DNA of 64,000 nt. Source: Niallia sp052318935 (GTDB lineage Bacteria > Bacillota > Bacilli > Bacillales > Cytobacillaceae). This document shows, in pieces, positions 8,224 through 17,405 of the stretch. A model generated the notes under the pieces. It was not told the origin of the DNA and made no database searches. It saw only the letters and a list, made by a program, of their open reading frames with translations. A program made the translations under genes and the position numbers. Numbering within the stretch: the first letter of the stretch is position 1; each line of letters opens with the position of its first letter. The DNA lies in the NCBI GenBank assembly GCA_052318935.1, contig JBQRKO010000007.1; one strand, 5' to 3'.

Positions 8224-9829
8224 ATGGCAAAGGAGATAACGCCTTCCTATGTATTAACGATGGAATTATGGACAAATCCTTCTATTATTAAAGATATAGA
8301 AAGCAATTTAGAAGTGAGTCGCGTCATTTATAATTCGTGTCTTGGAGAACTATTAAAACGGGAAAAACAAATGAAACGGACAAAAAAATATAAAAAATTA
8401 AGAAGGTGTCTTCGTACTGTTTGTAAAAAAAGTTTCCTATTATGAAACGCAAGGAAATAAAAAGAACATTCCATTCTATCAAAACGAGAAAAAGCAAATC
8501 ATGAGGAAAATATTTGATATACAAGAACAATTTGAGTTAACAGAGTATGCGATGCACGATTTCTTAAAACCATTCGGAACCATTTTGGAAATACATTAAA
8601 TGCAGATATTGCTCAGAAGACTGCTACTCGTGCTTGGAATACATTTTGTAAGAAATTGAAGGGTGAATCCAAGAGAGTGAACTTTATTAAACGCGGAGAA
8701 ATGTTTAGTTTTGAAGGGAAGAAAAACAATACCGGCTGGTTTTATCGAGATGGAACCATTGTTTTTGGAAAAACAAATATACATTTAATCATAAAAGAAA
8801 ATGATTTGTACGTGCAGGAAGCATTGTCTAACATCGAAAACAGCGTTGAATTTGCATACAAAACGAAAAAAGGCGAGCTAAAAAAATCTTTCCATAAAGT
8901 AAAATATGTTCGTATTGTAAAGCGTGTCATTCGCGGGAAAACTCGTTATTTTACCCAATTAATCGTTCAAGGATTTCCTCCAGCGAAACGAAAGAAAGAT
9001 GGTTCATTCAGGCATCAAATTGGAAAAGGTCGTGTTGGCGGAGACTTAGGAACTTCTTCTATCGCAGTCGTTGGAGAGAATAACGTTCTCTTAACGAATT
9101 TAGCTGAGAATGTGATGAATCAATCAAGGAAAATTCGATTGATTCAAAGAAAAATGGATCGTTCCAAACGAGCGATGAATCCGAACAATTAAAAAAGGAA
9201 AAAAGACATGGATTTACTCCAAACGTTATTTGAAATTAAAATCGAAACGGAAAGAGTTATACCGAAAACAAGCCGATACCAGAAAACAATCTCATCGTAC
9301 ATTAGCTAATAGACTTCTATCTTTCGGAGATGAACATTACTGGGAAGAAATGAATATAAAGAGTTTGCAAAAGCGTTCTAAGAAAACAGAAATCAGTGAA
9401 AAAACAGGAAAATACAAACGTAAAAAGCGTTTTGGAAAAAGTATTGGACATCGAGCTCCAGCAATGTTTATGAGTATACTTGAACGAAAAGTAGCAGCTC
9501 AAGGCGGAATGTTTAAGAAGGTAAATACAAGAACATTCAAAGCTAGTCAGTATAATCATAAGACAAATAATTATAAGAAAAAAGAATTGAAAGAAAGATG
9601 GCACATCTTTAATGATGGGACAAGAATTCAACGAGATTTATACTCGGCGTTTCTGTTGATGAATTCTAATCGAACAGGGACAAAAACGAATAGAAAACGT
9701 TGTGAAAAGACGTTTGAAATGTTTCAATCTTTACATGATAAAGAAATAGAACGAATAGAAAAACAAGGAGTAATGGTGTTAAATTCAGGCATTCAATTAA
9801 AAAACAAAAAAACTGCCGTAGCAGTTTAA
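8224..9829 (+). pseudogene. tnpB: RNA-guided endonuclease TnpB, frameshifted
   Basis: Three fragments (8224-8445, 8656-9192, 9230-9829) plus an in-between frame from about 8421 to 8575 join into one TnpB-like protein of about 530 residues. ATG 8224 follows AAGGAGG. Frameshifts fall near 8421 in an A7 run, near 8570, and near 9180. RuvC-like residues remain: Asp in GGDLGTSS, Glu in ILERKVAAQGG and Asp in IQRDLYSAFLL. The usual four-cysteine zinc ribbon before the last Asp is missing; the region reads ASQYNHKTNNYKKKELKERW, as in some Bacillus TnpB subfamilies known to me. No functional single product can be made without frameshift suppression. Confidence 0.85.
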
Positions 9830-9831
9830 AA

Positions 9832-10071
9832 AAATAATGGCGGTGTGACCTACCGAGTCTGTGAGGACCATAGATACAGTCGCAAATGGCAACAGAGGTT
9901 GCTTTGGCTGTGAAAGTTCTGAATAAACCTTTAAACATAATGTTTATTAATGTCAGTGCTTCATTCCCAAGCCGTCCGCTTATAAGAGTGTGGAGTGTGT
10001 GAATGTACTTGTACATGTATGAATGAAGAGAAGCAAGAATTTTTCAGAACCCCATTGCTTTAGCGATGGGA
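9832..10071 (+). ncRNA. candidate omega (right-end) RNA of the TnpB element
   Basis: About 240 non-coding bases follow tnpB and run to the right-end hairpin. TnpB systems place their guide RNA scaffold here, overlapping the tnpB 3' end, with the guide lying just past the right end. The region contains several short hairpins including the terminal CCCATTGC/GCGATGGG. Because tnpB is broken, this RNA is probably a relic. Confidence 0.4.
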
Positions 10072-10087
10072 GTGTGTCAGCTTTCTT

Positions 10088-10228
10088 TTAGTATGGCGGC
10101 AAGACTGAGTCTTTCAGCATTAGTTGATACACAACATCACCTGGTAAATCCTCATATAGATAAACGGATCCAAAAAAAGCGCCATTCGATCCTATATGAG
10201 TTAAAATTCGTAAAAGAACTTTCTTCAT
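10088..10228 (-). CDS. small ORF downstream of NtaA-type monooxygenase, possibly truncated by the TnpB element
   Basis: ATG at 10228 follows a strong AAGGCGGTGA ribosome site, 28 bases after the monooxygenase stop, and reads 46 codons beginning MKKVLLRILTHIGSNGAFFG. Its stop lies only about 13 bases from the right end of the TnpB element, so a longer gene may have been cut at insertion. In the B. subtilis ytn operon a small redox protein gene sits near the monooxygenase, but no similarity is apparent here. No family recognised. Confidence 0.45.
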   Translation of the reverse strand: MKKVLLRILTHIGSNGAFFGSVYLYEDLPGDVVYQLMLKDSVLPPY

Positions 10229-10256
10229 ACTTATTTCACCGCCTTTTCATCTCTAT

Positions 10257-11585
10257 TTACTTTCTTTCTGGTACTTTACTGTAACGATTAATAGGAACCT
10301 TTAAACCTAAATGACCTCTTAATGTGTCATGTTCATAAGCTTCTGGATAAATCCCGCGCTCTTGTAAAATAGGGACTACTTGTTCCACAAAATCGGATAA
10401 ATCATTAGGAAGCAGGGTATGAATGATAAAGCCATCTGCAGCTTCTTCCTCCAGCCATTCTTGAATCAAGTTTGCAACATATTCAGGTGTACCTAAAAAA
10501 TTACTTCTCGGTACTGCTACTTGAAGTGCCACTTCTCTTAACGTCAAATTGTTTTCTTTCGCTAGTCTCTTAATCTCATCTGTTGTACTTTGGAATGCTT
10601 CTTTGCCAATGTTGCCGATATCAGGAAATGGTTCATCAAGCGGAAATTTGCTGAAATCAAAGTGATCAAAGAATCTTCCTAAATATTTAAGGGCATTTTC
10701 AATTGGTATGAGGCTAATAAAATCATGATATTTACGCTCCGCTTCTTCAGTCGTGCGTCCAATAATTGGTGTAATTCCTGGAAAAATCTTTACCCTTTCA
10801 GCTGATCTTCCCTTTTGAATTGCCTGCTCTTTAATGTCTTTGTAAAACTCCTTGGCTTTTGTAATATCGCTTTGATTCGTAAACACCGCATCTGCTGATT
10901 CTGCCGCAAACGCCCTCCCCCTTTCAGAAGAACCTGCTTGAAAAACAACGGGATGTCCTTGGTTTGACCGAGCAATATTTAATGGTCCTTTTACCGAAAA
11001 ATGCTTCCCTGAATAATTCAGTTCATGCAGTTTATCCGGATCAAAAAATACACCTGTTTGCTCATCTCGAATAAAGGCATCATCTTCCCAAGAATCCCAT
11101 AGTCCCCGAACAATATCTAAATGCTCCTCTGCAATTTCATAGCGGAGTGAATGAGAAGGAAGACCACTTTTACTAAAATTTTCTGCGGCTCCACCAAGTG
11201 GAGTCGTAACCACATTCCAGCCTGCTCTTCCACCGCTAATTTGATCAAGGGAGAGAAATTGCCTTGCTACAGTGAACGGTTCACTGTACGTCGAAGAAAC
11301 AGTTCCAACTAAACCAATATTTTTTGTCGCTGCTCCTAAAGCTGATAATATGGTAATTGGTTCAAATCTGTTTAGAAAATGCGGCAGTGATTCTTTATTA
11401 ATGTGAACCCCATCTGCAATAAAAACAAAACTAAATAATCCTTTTTCCGCTGTCTTTGCTTGATTGATATAAAAATCCCAATTTACACTGGCATCGGAAG
11501 GGATATCTGGATGTCTCCAACCGTCTGTCGTTCCACCAACACCATGTATAATCAACCCAAATTTCACATGTTTCTTTTTAGCCAT
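10257..11585 (-). CDS. NtaA/DszA-family FMN-dependent monooxygenase (CmoJ/YxeK-like)
   Basis: A 442-residue flavin-dependent monooxygenase. ATG 11585 is preferred because GGAGGGG lies directly upstream, and the upstream TTG overlaps that site. Signature segments are FSFVFIADGVH, SEPFTVARQFLSLDQISGGR followed by AGWNVVTTP, and GHPVVFQAGSSERGRAFAAE, all typical of the NtaA/SnaA/DszA/SfnaA group. Such enzymes use FMNH2 and oxygen to attack C-S or C-N bonds. B. subtilis relatives YtnJ (CmoJ) and YxeK act on N-acetylated S-alkyl-cysteines. The FMN reductase at 11717 is the immediate upstream gene and would provide the reduced flavin. Confidence 0.9.
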   Translation of the reverse strand: MAKKKHVKFGLIIHGVGGTTDGWRHPDIPSDASVNWDFYINQAKTAEKGLFSFVFIADGVHINKESLPHFLNRFEPITILSALGAATKNIGLVGTVSSTYSEPFTVARQFLSLDQISGGRAGWNVVTTPLGGAAENFSKSGLPSHSLRYEIAEEHLDIVRGLWDSWEDDAFIRDEQTGVFFDPDKLHELNYSGKHFSVKGPLNIARSNQGHPVVFQAGSSERGRAFAAESADAVFTNQSDITKAKEFYKDIKEQAIQKGRSAERVKIFPGITPIIGRTTEEAERKYHDFISLIPIENALKYLGRFFDHFDFSKFPLDEPFPDIGNIGKEAFQSTTDEIKRLAKENNLTLREVALQVAVPRSNFLGTPEYVANLIQEWLEEEAADGFIIHTLLPNDLSDFVEQVVPILQERGIYPEAYEHDTLRGHLGLKVPINRYSKVPERK

Positions 11586-11716
11586 TAAAATCCCCTCCAA
11601 AAAGTATTCTTATAAGTTTAGTTGGTTTTTAATAAAAAAATTATTTTTTTAATTTATTGTTATATACTCTAAAACTGCTTCTCTTCATTCTTTTCTCCTG
11701 CGAATCTCCTAATCAA

Positions 11717-12259
11717 TTATTCTTTCACAGGCTGCTGAATCTGGCTTAATACTTCGTTAAGCGTGTTGATTACCCTCTCTTTTACCGTTTTTTCTAGTTC
11801 AAAACGATTCCCTTCCAGCTTTGTAATTTGCGTATCAACTGTATAAACAACTTTTAAAATATTCGTTGCACCTAATGCGGAAAGAACTGGCTTTAGTGCG
11901 TAATCTATCACCAATAAATGACCAAAAGATCCGCCAAGAACGAGTGGCACAATTATTTTATTATTTAATCCATTTTGTGGGAGCAAATCTAGATAGGTTT
12001 TTAAAATCCCTGTAATAGAAGCTTTATAAACAGGTGTTACAATAACAATAACTTCACTTTTCTCTACGATTTGATTTATTTCCTTAATCTTATCGTTGTT
12101 GTAGTCAGCAGTTATTAACGCCTCGCTTGGTAATTGATGAATTTGAATCACCTCTGAATCAATCCCATGTTCTTCTAAATAATTTGTACTAAAATCAATC
12201 AAACCTGTCAGCCTCGAATAAACAGAATTACCTCCAGCTAAAATAGCAACTTTTGTCAT
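11717..12259 (-). CDS. NAD(P)H-dependent FMN reductase (SsuE-like)
   Basis: A 180-residue flavodoxin-fold reductase. ATG 12259 (MTKVAILAGG) is chosen because GGAGAGGA lies just before it. The phosphate-binding loop AGGNSVYSRLTG near residues 8-19 and IVTPVYKASITGILKTYLDL near the middle are typical of SsuE. The enzyme reduces FMN for two-component monooxygenases. It is located 131 bases upstream of the NtaA-type monooxygenase on the same strand, and two luciferase-like enzymes nearby would also need FMNH2. A promoter-like block with an AAGTG/CACTT palindrome is located upstream at 12331-12367. Confidence 0.88.
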   Translation of the reverse strand: MTKVAILAGGNSVYSRLTGLIDFSTNYLEEHGIDSEVIQIHQLPSEALITADYNNDKIKEINQIVEKSEVIVIVTPVYKASITGILKTYLDLLPQNGLNNKIIVPLVLGGSFGHLLVIDYALKPVLSALGATNILKVVYTVDTQITKLEGNRFELEKTVKERVINTLNEVLSQIQQPVKE

Positions 12260-12330
12260 GAACAATCCTCTCCTTTTTTCATTTCATTTATTCCTATATG
12301 ATTAATTGGTTATTATTATAAGCCAACCCG

Positions 12331-12367
12331 ACTATAATGTATATTTTGTATTTCTAAAGTGACACTT
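12331..12367 (-). promoter_or_regulatory. promoter with AAGTGTCACTT palindrome upstream of FMN reductase gene
   Basis: Read on the minus strand, the palindrome AAGTGTCACTT (12357-12367) is followed 17 bases downstream by ACATTATAGT (12331-12340), which can hold a -10 box. The same two blocks recur upstream of the acetyltransferase operon at 19801-19853. Palindrome plus promoter repeated at two units of one island suggests a shared regulator. Confidence 0.5.
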
Positions 12368-12445
12368 TAATAATCCTAAATTTACCTGTATTAAATTTAG
12401 AAATAAAACTTTGATTAAAACACATCACAAACCCGTATTTTACGG

Positions 12446-13678
12446 TCAATAAGAAGAATTAAGCTTCGTTTTTATAAATCTTTGTCCTTTAATCGACGCG
12501 AAATAAGCTTCTGCTAGTATTTTGATTCCCCGGTCAATTTGTTGCTCATCGCAGTAAGAGAAACATAGACGGATTTGATTTTTCCCTTCACCGTTAACAT
12601 AAAATGAACGCCCTTCTATCACACTTACACCATTTTCAAAGGCTTGTTGTACAAACTTTGCTGTATCTACCTCTGGCTTAAAGTTTAACAATAGGAAGAA
12701 CCCACCTTCTGGTACGATAAAATGGACTTCATCTCCGAAATACTTCTGAATACTATTGACCATCGCATCTTGTTTTGAGCGATACGTATCAATTAAATTT
12801 TTCAAATGATCCTTATATGAAATTTTTTCTAGTAATGCAGTAACAATTTCTTGTGTAAATGGACTTGTTTGGCTGCCTAGTGCTAATGTGTGTACTTTTT
12901 GCAGCACTTCTTCATTCGCAATCATCCAACCTAATCGAAGACCAGGGGCGATAATTTTAGAGAATGTACCCAAGTAAATAACACGCTTTGGGGCAAATGA
13001 ATAAATAGACGGTAAATATTCATGTGTAAAGCTTAAATCACCGTATGCATTATCCTCTAAAATATAAAAGTTATATTCATAAGCAAGCGCTGCTAATTTT
13101 TTCCGACGCTCTATCGATAGCGTTACACCAGCTGGATTATGGAAATTAGGCATGCAATAGAAGAACTTAGGAATTGGTTGATTCTTCCCTTTAGCATCCT
13201 TTAATGACTGTTCAAGAATGTCCACTTGTACACCCTCTTCATCTAGAGGAAATGTTTTAATCTGGGCGCCAGCTAAACGGAATGACTGTAAACCATTAAA
13301 AAACGTTGGACCTTCAACCCAAACCTCATCACCTGGATTAATTAGAACACGTGTCGTTAAATCGATACCTTGCATAGCCCCGAATGTCGGGTAAATTTGC
13401 GTTGCCTCAACGAAAATCTTACTTTTTTCCACTTGTTCTTTAATCCATTGTCGTACCTTTGCGGGTCCTAATCCTCCTGAATAATGTAGCGCCTTATGAC
13501 CATTTTCTAAAATCGACTCAGAAGCGGATTGCGCTAATGTGCGGATTGGAAAAAGAGGGGTTGACGGGAATCCAAATGATAAATGGACGTGATTAGGTTC
13601 AGTTACCGTCGTACCTCCAATAGAAGGTGTTTCTGGTAAAAGCTTAGAATATTAATAGTTTGGTAGTTGTTCTGTCAT
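12446..13678 (-). pseudogene. PLP-dependent class I/II aminotransferase with in-frame stop at codon 9
   Basis: The natural start appears to be ATG 13678 after AGGGAGA, reading MTEQLPNY and then TAA at 13654-13652. The same frame continues without a break for about 400 codons (YSKLLPETPSIGG, HVHLSFGFPSTPLFPIRTL, and so on) to 12446, giving normal length for the family. PLP lysine lies in GTFSKIIAPGLRLGW; the Asn/Asp ligands lie in MPNFHNPAGVTLS and ILEDNAYGDL. It resembles 2-aminoadipate/valine-pyruvate-type transaminases. A single C-to-T change (CAA to TAA) would explain the stop. Restart could occur downstream at GTG 13432, but that would omit about 80 residues of the fold. Confidence 0.75.
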
Positions 13679-13746
13679 AGATAATCTTCTCCCTTACATT
13701 ACTTTAGAAAGATTAATTTCACCATCAGCACTTATAGCTTTGACAT

Positions 13747-14814
13747 TTAATAAATGTTTTTTATAAGTGTTCGAGGTTCGTTGCTCCATATCGTGCTTGG
13801 AATCTCACGCCTTAGTGTTGGTGCAACATCTGCTGCGAATCGCTCGATCTGCTCTAGCTGTTCTTCTTCTGTTAATCCATCCACACTAATACTTAATACT
13901 TGGTTTTTATAAGCAGCATGATAGTTTAGTATTTTTTCTATTACACTCTCCGCACTGCCGACTAAAACTGGTCCATTCTTCATGTTATCTTCAAGGCTCT
14001 TAAACGGTGATTGATTATGCTTCGCTGCATCTGTATTATTAAATGCATGATAGTATGGACGATAGCGCTTGATTGCCTCCTCCATTGTATCAGCCAAGAA
14101 CAAACTGCCTGTACCTGAGCCGACAACAGCACCCTTTGGATTATGACCATAATAGGCCCACCGTTCATGATAGTGATCAATCAAGGATTTGTACTTTGCC
14201 TGAGGATGAAAGGTGTTTGATGAAAATATCGGGTCTCCATATTTTGCAGCAAGTTCAACAGAGAGCATGCTTGATGCACTTCCATGCCATACTGGAATAG
14301 ACTGCTGAAAGGGTCTCGGCTGAGTCGTTACATTATTCAACGCAGGACGATAACGTCCCTTCCAGGTGACATTTTCCTCCGTCCACAATCGCTTTAGAAG
14401 GTCATATCTCTCCGCAAGCGATTCCCATTGCTCTTCTTCAGTAATACCAAAAAGGGGATAGTGGCGCGGGTCATTTCCTTTACCGATGATTAATTCCAGC
14501 CGCCCACCTGAAAGATGATCTAGGGTGGCATAATCTTCCGCTACACGCACTGGATCTAATACGCTAAGAACAGTAACGGTGGTTAACAGACGTATTTTCG
14601 AAGTTCTAGCGGCAATGGCTGTAAGGATAACTTGCGGAGAAGAAGATAAGAATGGTTCACCATGCCTCTCTCCTATTCCAAAGGCATCAAAGCCATGTGA
14701 TTCAGCAAAAACTGCTTGTTTTAATACATTTTGAAATTTTTGCTGTGTCGTCAATTTTTCCCCAGTTAATGCATTTGGGAGATTCTGCACAAGTGTAAAT
14801 AAAGCTAATTTCAT
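13747..14814 (-). CDS. LLM-class flavin-dependent oxidoreductase (luciferase-like)
   Basis: A 355-residue luciferase-like monooxygenase starting MKLALFTLVQNLPNALTGEK. FDAFGIGERHGEPFLSSSPQ matches the substrate-binding region of the family, and DHLSGGRLELIIGKGNDPRH is the conserved flavin-site segment. Relatives take FMNH2 from a partner reductase. It precedes the aminotransferase pseudogene by 68 bases and follows the cysteine synthase gene, all on the minus strand. The ribosome site is weak (GGGGGTCTATGGCAG before the ATG). A CmoO/YtmO-like role in opening S-compounds is inferred from the neighbourhood. Confidence 0.87.
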   Translation of the reverse strand: MKLALFTLVQNLPNALTGEKLTTQQKFQNVLKQAVFAESHGFDAFGIGERHGEPFLSSSPQVILTAIAARTSKIRLLTTVTVLSVLDPVRVAEDYATLDHLSGGRLELIIGKGNDPRHYPLFGITEEEQWESLAERYDLLKRLWTEENVTWKGRYRPALNNVTTQPRPFQQSIPVWHGSASSMLSVELAAKYGDPIFSSNTFHPQAKYKSLIDHYHERWAYYGHNPKGAVVGSGTGSLFLADTMEEAIKRYRPYYHAFNNTDAAKHNQSPFKSLEDNMKNGPVLVGSAESVIEKILNYHAAYKNQVLSISVDGLTEEEQLEQIERFAADVAPTLRREIPSTIWSNEPRTLIKNIY

Positions 14815-14864
14815 CTGCCATAGACCCCCAATTCCTATTTTGGGGTCAGACCCCTTTTTTCTTT

Positions 14865-15863
14865 CTATTCAAATAAGTCAGTTGATAAATATCTCAATCC
14901 GGTATCTGGAAGAATTGCAACAATTCTTTTTCCTTTATTTTCGGGGCGTTTTGCAAGCTGTGTTGCCGCCCAAATTGCCGCACCTGAGGAAGTCCCAACC
15001 AAAATCCCGTCTGATTTTGCTACTGCTCTTGCTGCTTCATAAGCTTCGCTCGTTTCCACCTCTATTACTTCATCATAAACATCTAGATGAACATTATCCG
15101 GCACTCTTTCTTCTTCCACATCAGAGAATCGATGTACACCAGTTATTTCAACTATATCCGGATTGTCTAGTGTTGCAATGGATGCTATTCCTGGTTCCAC
15201 TCCTACCACTTTTATGTTTGGATTTTTCGACTTTAAGTATGCTCCGGCACCACTAAGTGTCCCGCCAGTTCCAATTGTCGCTACCAAAATATCTACTTGA
15301 CCATCTGTATCCTCCCAAATTTCCGGTCCTGTTGTCTCTCGGTGAACTTTAGGATTTGCTTCATTTCCAAGCTGATTTAAGAAAACAGTATTTTCTTCTT
15401 TTTCAACAACAGCTTTCCTAAAGACATTAATAACTTCAACAAAGTCTCCGTCTGTTTCTTCAATAGCCTCAACTAGTTCAGGTACATCGGAAAATGGAAT
15501 GACTTCTGATCCATATGCTCTTATAACTTTTGTTCTTTCCTCACTTACACCGTCTTGCATGTAAATTCTAAGCTTATAACCTTTAGCTGCAGCAATTGCT
15601 GCCAAACCTATCCCCGTATTACCACTTGTTGTTTCTAGTATTGTGGCGCCATTTTTTAATAATCCTCTGTTCTCTGCGTCTTCAATCATTCCCTTTGCAA
15701 TTCTGTCTTTAATACTATTGGAAGGGTTTAAATATTCTAGTTTTCCAATAATCTCTGCTTCTAACTGATTTTCTTTTTCGTAATTCACGATTTCCAATAA
15801 AGGAGTTCTGCCCACAAGTTCAGTAATAGATTTTTTAATTTTGTTCGTAACAATTTGACTCAT
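14865..15863 (-). CDS. cysteine synthase family protein (O-acetylserine sulfhydrylase-like)
   Basis: A 332-residue PLP enzyme of the CysK group. The PLP lysine is K52 in LNPSNSIKDR, the substrate loop is TTSGNTGIGL near residues 78-87, and the PLP phosphate loop is VATIGTGGTLSGAG. The C-terminus has ILVGTSSGAA. It combines O-acetylserine or a related acceptor with sulfide or another thiol to make cysteine. It lies 75 bases downstream of the ABC ATPase gene and is followed by a luciferase-like monooxygenase, so it would use sulfur released by the pathway. The housekeeping cysK is expected elsewhere in the genome; this one is somewhat longer and may have altered substrate preference. Confidence 0.87.
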   Translation of the reverse strand: MSQIVTNKIKKSITELVGRTPLLEIVNYEKENQLEAEIIGKLEYLNPSNSIKDRIAKGMIEDAENRGLLKNGATILETTSGNTGIGLAAIAAAKGYKLRIYMQDGVSEERTKVIRAYGSEVIPFSDVPELVEAIEETDGDFVEVINVFRKAVVEKEENTVFLNQLGNEANPKVHRETTGPEIWEDTDGQVDILVATIGTGGTLSGAGAYLKSKNPNIKVVGVEPGIASIATLDNPDIVEITGVHRFSDVEEERVPDNVHLDVYDEVIEVETSEAYEAARAVAKSDGILVGTSSGAAIWAATQLAKRPENKGKRIVAILPDTGLRYLSTDLFE

Positions 15864-15937
15864 ACACTTTATCCTCCTTAATAAATAAGAATAATAGGAA
15901 TTAATCGGTTGATTTACCCATTCAATAAAATAATGTC

Positions 15938-16678
15938 TTATCTTTCATACGAAAAGCGTCCTAGGAATTGCTTTGTCCGCTCTTCTTTTGTATGTTCAAA
16001 GACTTCCTTTGGAGAACCTTGTTCAACAATTACGCCATCTTCCATAAAAATTACTCTATCAGCAATATCATAAGCGAAACTCATCTCATGTGTAACAATG
16101 ACCATGGTTACACCTTCTTCTGCAACCTTTTTAATGACATCTAATGTTTCCCCTACTAATTCTGGATCTAGAGCGGAAGTTGGTTCATCGAATAAAATAA
16201 CCTCTGGATTTATAGCCAATGCCCTTGCTATGCCAACGCGTTGTTGCTGCCCACCAGATAATTGATGAGGATAAGCATCTTTTTTATCTTTCAGCCCCAC
16301 TTTATCCAATAAATCCAGACCAATATTATATGCCTTATCTTTTGGTACCTTCCGAGCTATAATTAATCCCTCTATAATGTTTTCAATTGCTGTTTTATGC
16401 AGGAAAAGATTATATTGCTGAAAAACCATAGCTGTGTTTCTGCGTATATCAAGAATATCTTTCGAACTTGCTTTTTTAAATTCTACTTTTTTATTACCTA
16501 TAGTAATTTCCCCATTGTCTGCCCGTTCTAAAAAATTCAAGCATCGCAAAAAAGTCGATTTTCCTGACCCGCTTGGTCCTAATATAACCACTACTTCTCC
16601 CTTTTCAACTTTTAGATCAATGCCCTTTAAAATTTCATTTGTTCCAAATTTTTTGGAGATATTTTTAACTTTTATCAT
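15938..16678 (-). CDS. amino-acid ABC transporter ATP-binding protein (TcyN/YxeO-like)
   Basis: A 246-residue polar-amino-acid-type ATPase. Walker A GPSGSGKST is near residues 33-41, the Q-loop is MVFQQYNLF, the signature is LSGGQQQRVGIARAL, and Walker B is VILFDEPTSALD. Its start overlaps the permease stop in an ATGA arrangement, so translation is coupled. Family members energise import of cystine, S-methylcysteine or S-succinocysteine (TcyN, YxeO). It completes the binding-protein and two-permease set upstream. Confidence 0.9.
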   Translation of the reverse strand: MIKVKNISKKFGTNEILKGIDLKVEKGEVVVILGPSGSGKSTFLRCLNFLERADNGEITIGNKKVEFKKASSKDILDIRRNTAMVFQQYNLFLHKTAIENIIEGLIIARKVPKDKAYNIGLDLLDKVGLKDKKDAYPHQLSGGQQQRVGIARALAINPEVILFDEPTSALDPELVGETLDVIKKVAEEGVTMVIVTHEMSFAYDIADRVIFMEDGVIVEQGSPKEVFEHTKEERTKQFLGRFSYER

Positions 16679-17385
16679 ACTAAACGTCTCCTTTTACCTC
16701 GATTGAAATGATTTTCATAAACTGTTGACACGCCTTCAATGGCAGCACATACAGACCAATATATAAGAGATACAGCCACATATGCCTCAAGGAAACGATA
16801 ATTAGCATTAGCTTCAATAATAGCCCCATCCAATATATCCACTACCGAAACCATAGAAACTAGCGAAGAAGTTTTAATGAGACCAATTAATGTACTATTA
16901 ATCATCGGAAAAGCAATAGGAATTACTTGTGGAATGACCATTCTTCTAATTAATTGACTTTTTGTTAATCCTATCGAATAAGCCGCATCAAATTGTCCTT
17001 TTGGGATTGCTGCCAGAGATCCCCTAAAGACCTCTGACAGACCGCTAGTTGCATATAAAGTTAGGGCAAAGATCGCTATCCATCTGCGATCAATATCTTT
17101 GAAACGTATAGACCAAGAAAATGTTTGTGCTATTTTATCTAAAAGATCTGCACTAACAAGATAAGCTACTAATAAAATTAATACGACGGGAATTGCTTTA
17201 AAAATTGTAACAAACCACTTAAAAATACTCGAAAGGACAGGGATATTAAAAAAGCGTACTAGTGCAATAATAAGCCCCAAAATGGAACCTAAAATAAGTG
17301 GCAGAAATCCCAATAGTAGAGTGGTAGGTAAATATTTCACTGCCGCTAAAAATACTTTAAACATAAATGCGAAATCAAAATCCAT
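16675..17385 (-). CDS. amino-acid ABC transporter permease (TcyM-like), second of two
   Basis: A 236-residue HisM-type permease with about five hydrophobic helices. The conserved cytoplasmic loop GQFDAAYSIGLTKSQLIRRM near the middle contacts the ATPase. It follows the binding protein by 20 bases and overlaps the ATPase start by four bases. With the permease at 18265 it likely forms a heterodimer as TcyL/TcyM do. Confidence 0.88.
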   Translation of the reverse strand: MDFDFAFMFKVFLAAVKYLPTTLLLGFLPLILGSILGLIIALVRFFNIPVLSSIFKWFVTIFKAIPVVLILLVAYLVSADLLDKIAQTFSWSIRFKDIDRRWIAIFALTLYATSGLSEVFRGSLAAIPKGQFDAAYSIGLTKSQLIRRMVIPQVIPIAFPMINSTLIGLIKTSSLVSMVSVVDILDGAIIEANANYRFLEAYVAVSLIYWSVCAAIEGVSTVYENHFNRGKRRRLV

Positions 17386-17405
17386 TTTCTCTAACTCCTT
17401 TCGAT

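Larger units (their letters stand above)
8095..10075 (+). mobile_element. degenerate IS605-type TnpB-only element (IS1341-like)
   Basis: The element has a left-end hairpin (8108-8129, stem ATTCCTTC/GAAGGAAT), a tnpB coding region broken by three frameshifts, a non-coding tail of about 240 bases, and a right-end hairpin (10051-10070, CCCATTGC/GCGATGGG). There is no Y1 transposase gene, so it depended on a helper even when intact. It inserted between the dehydrogenase and the monooxygenase of the sulfur island. Ends are estimated from the hairpins, because IS605-type elements leave no target duplication. Confidence 0.75.

Noticed and set aside
8224..9829. TnpB-derived transcription repressor (nuclease-dead TldR)
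   Set aside because: The RuvC acidic residues are still present and the gene is broken by several frameshifts, which fits decay rather than repurposing.
10066..10284. 72-codon plus-strand frame after the TnpB element
   Set aside because: It overlaps the monooxygenase 3' end and the minus-strand small ORF, which has the better ribosome site.
14823..14854. Two competing hairpins formed by GACCCC, GGGGTC and GACCCC before the luciferase-like gene
   Set aside because: Suggestive of a switch, but GGGGTCAGACCCC is a common short palindrome and no ligand-binding structure accompanies it.
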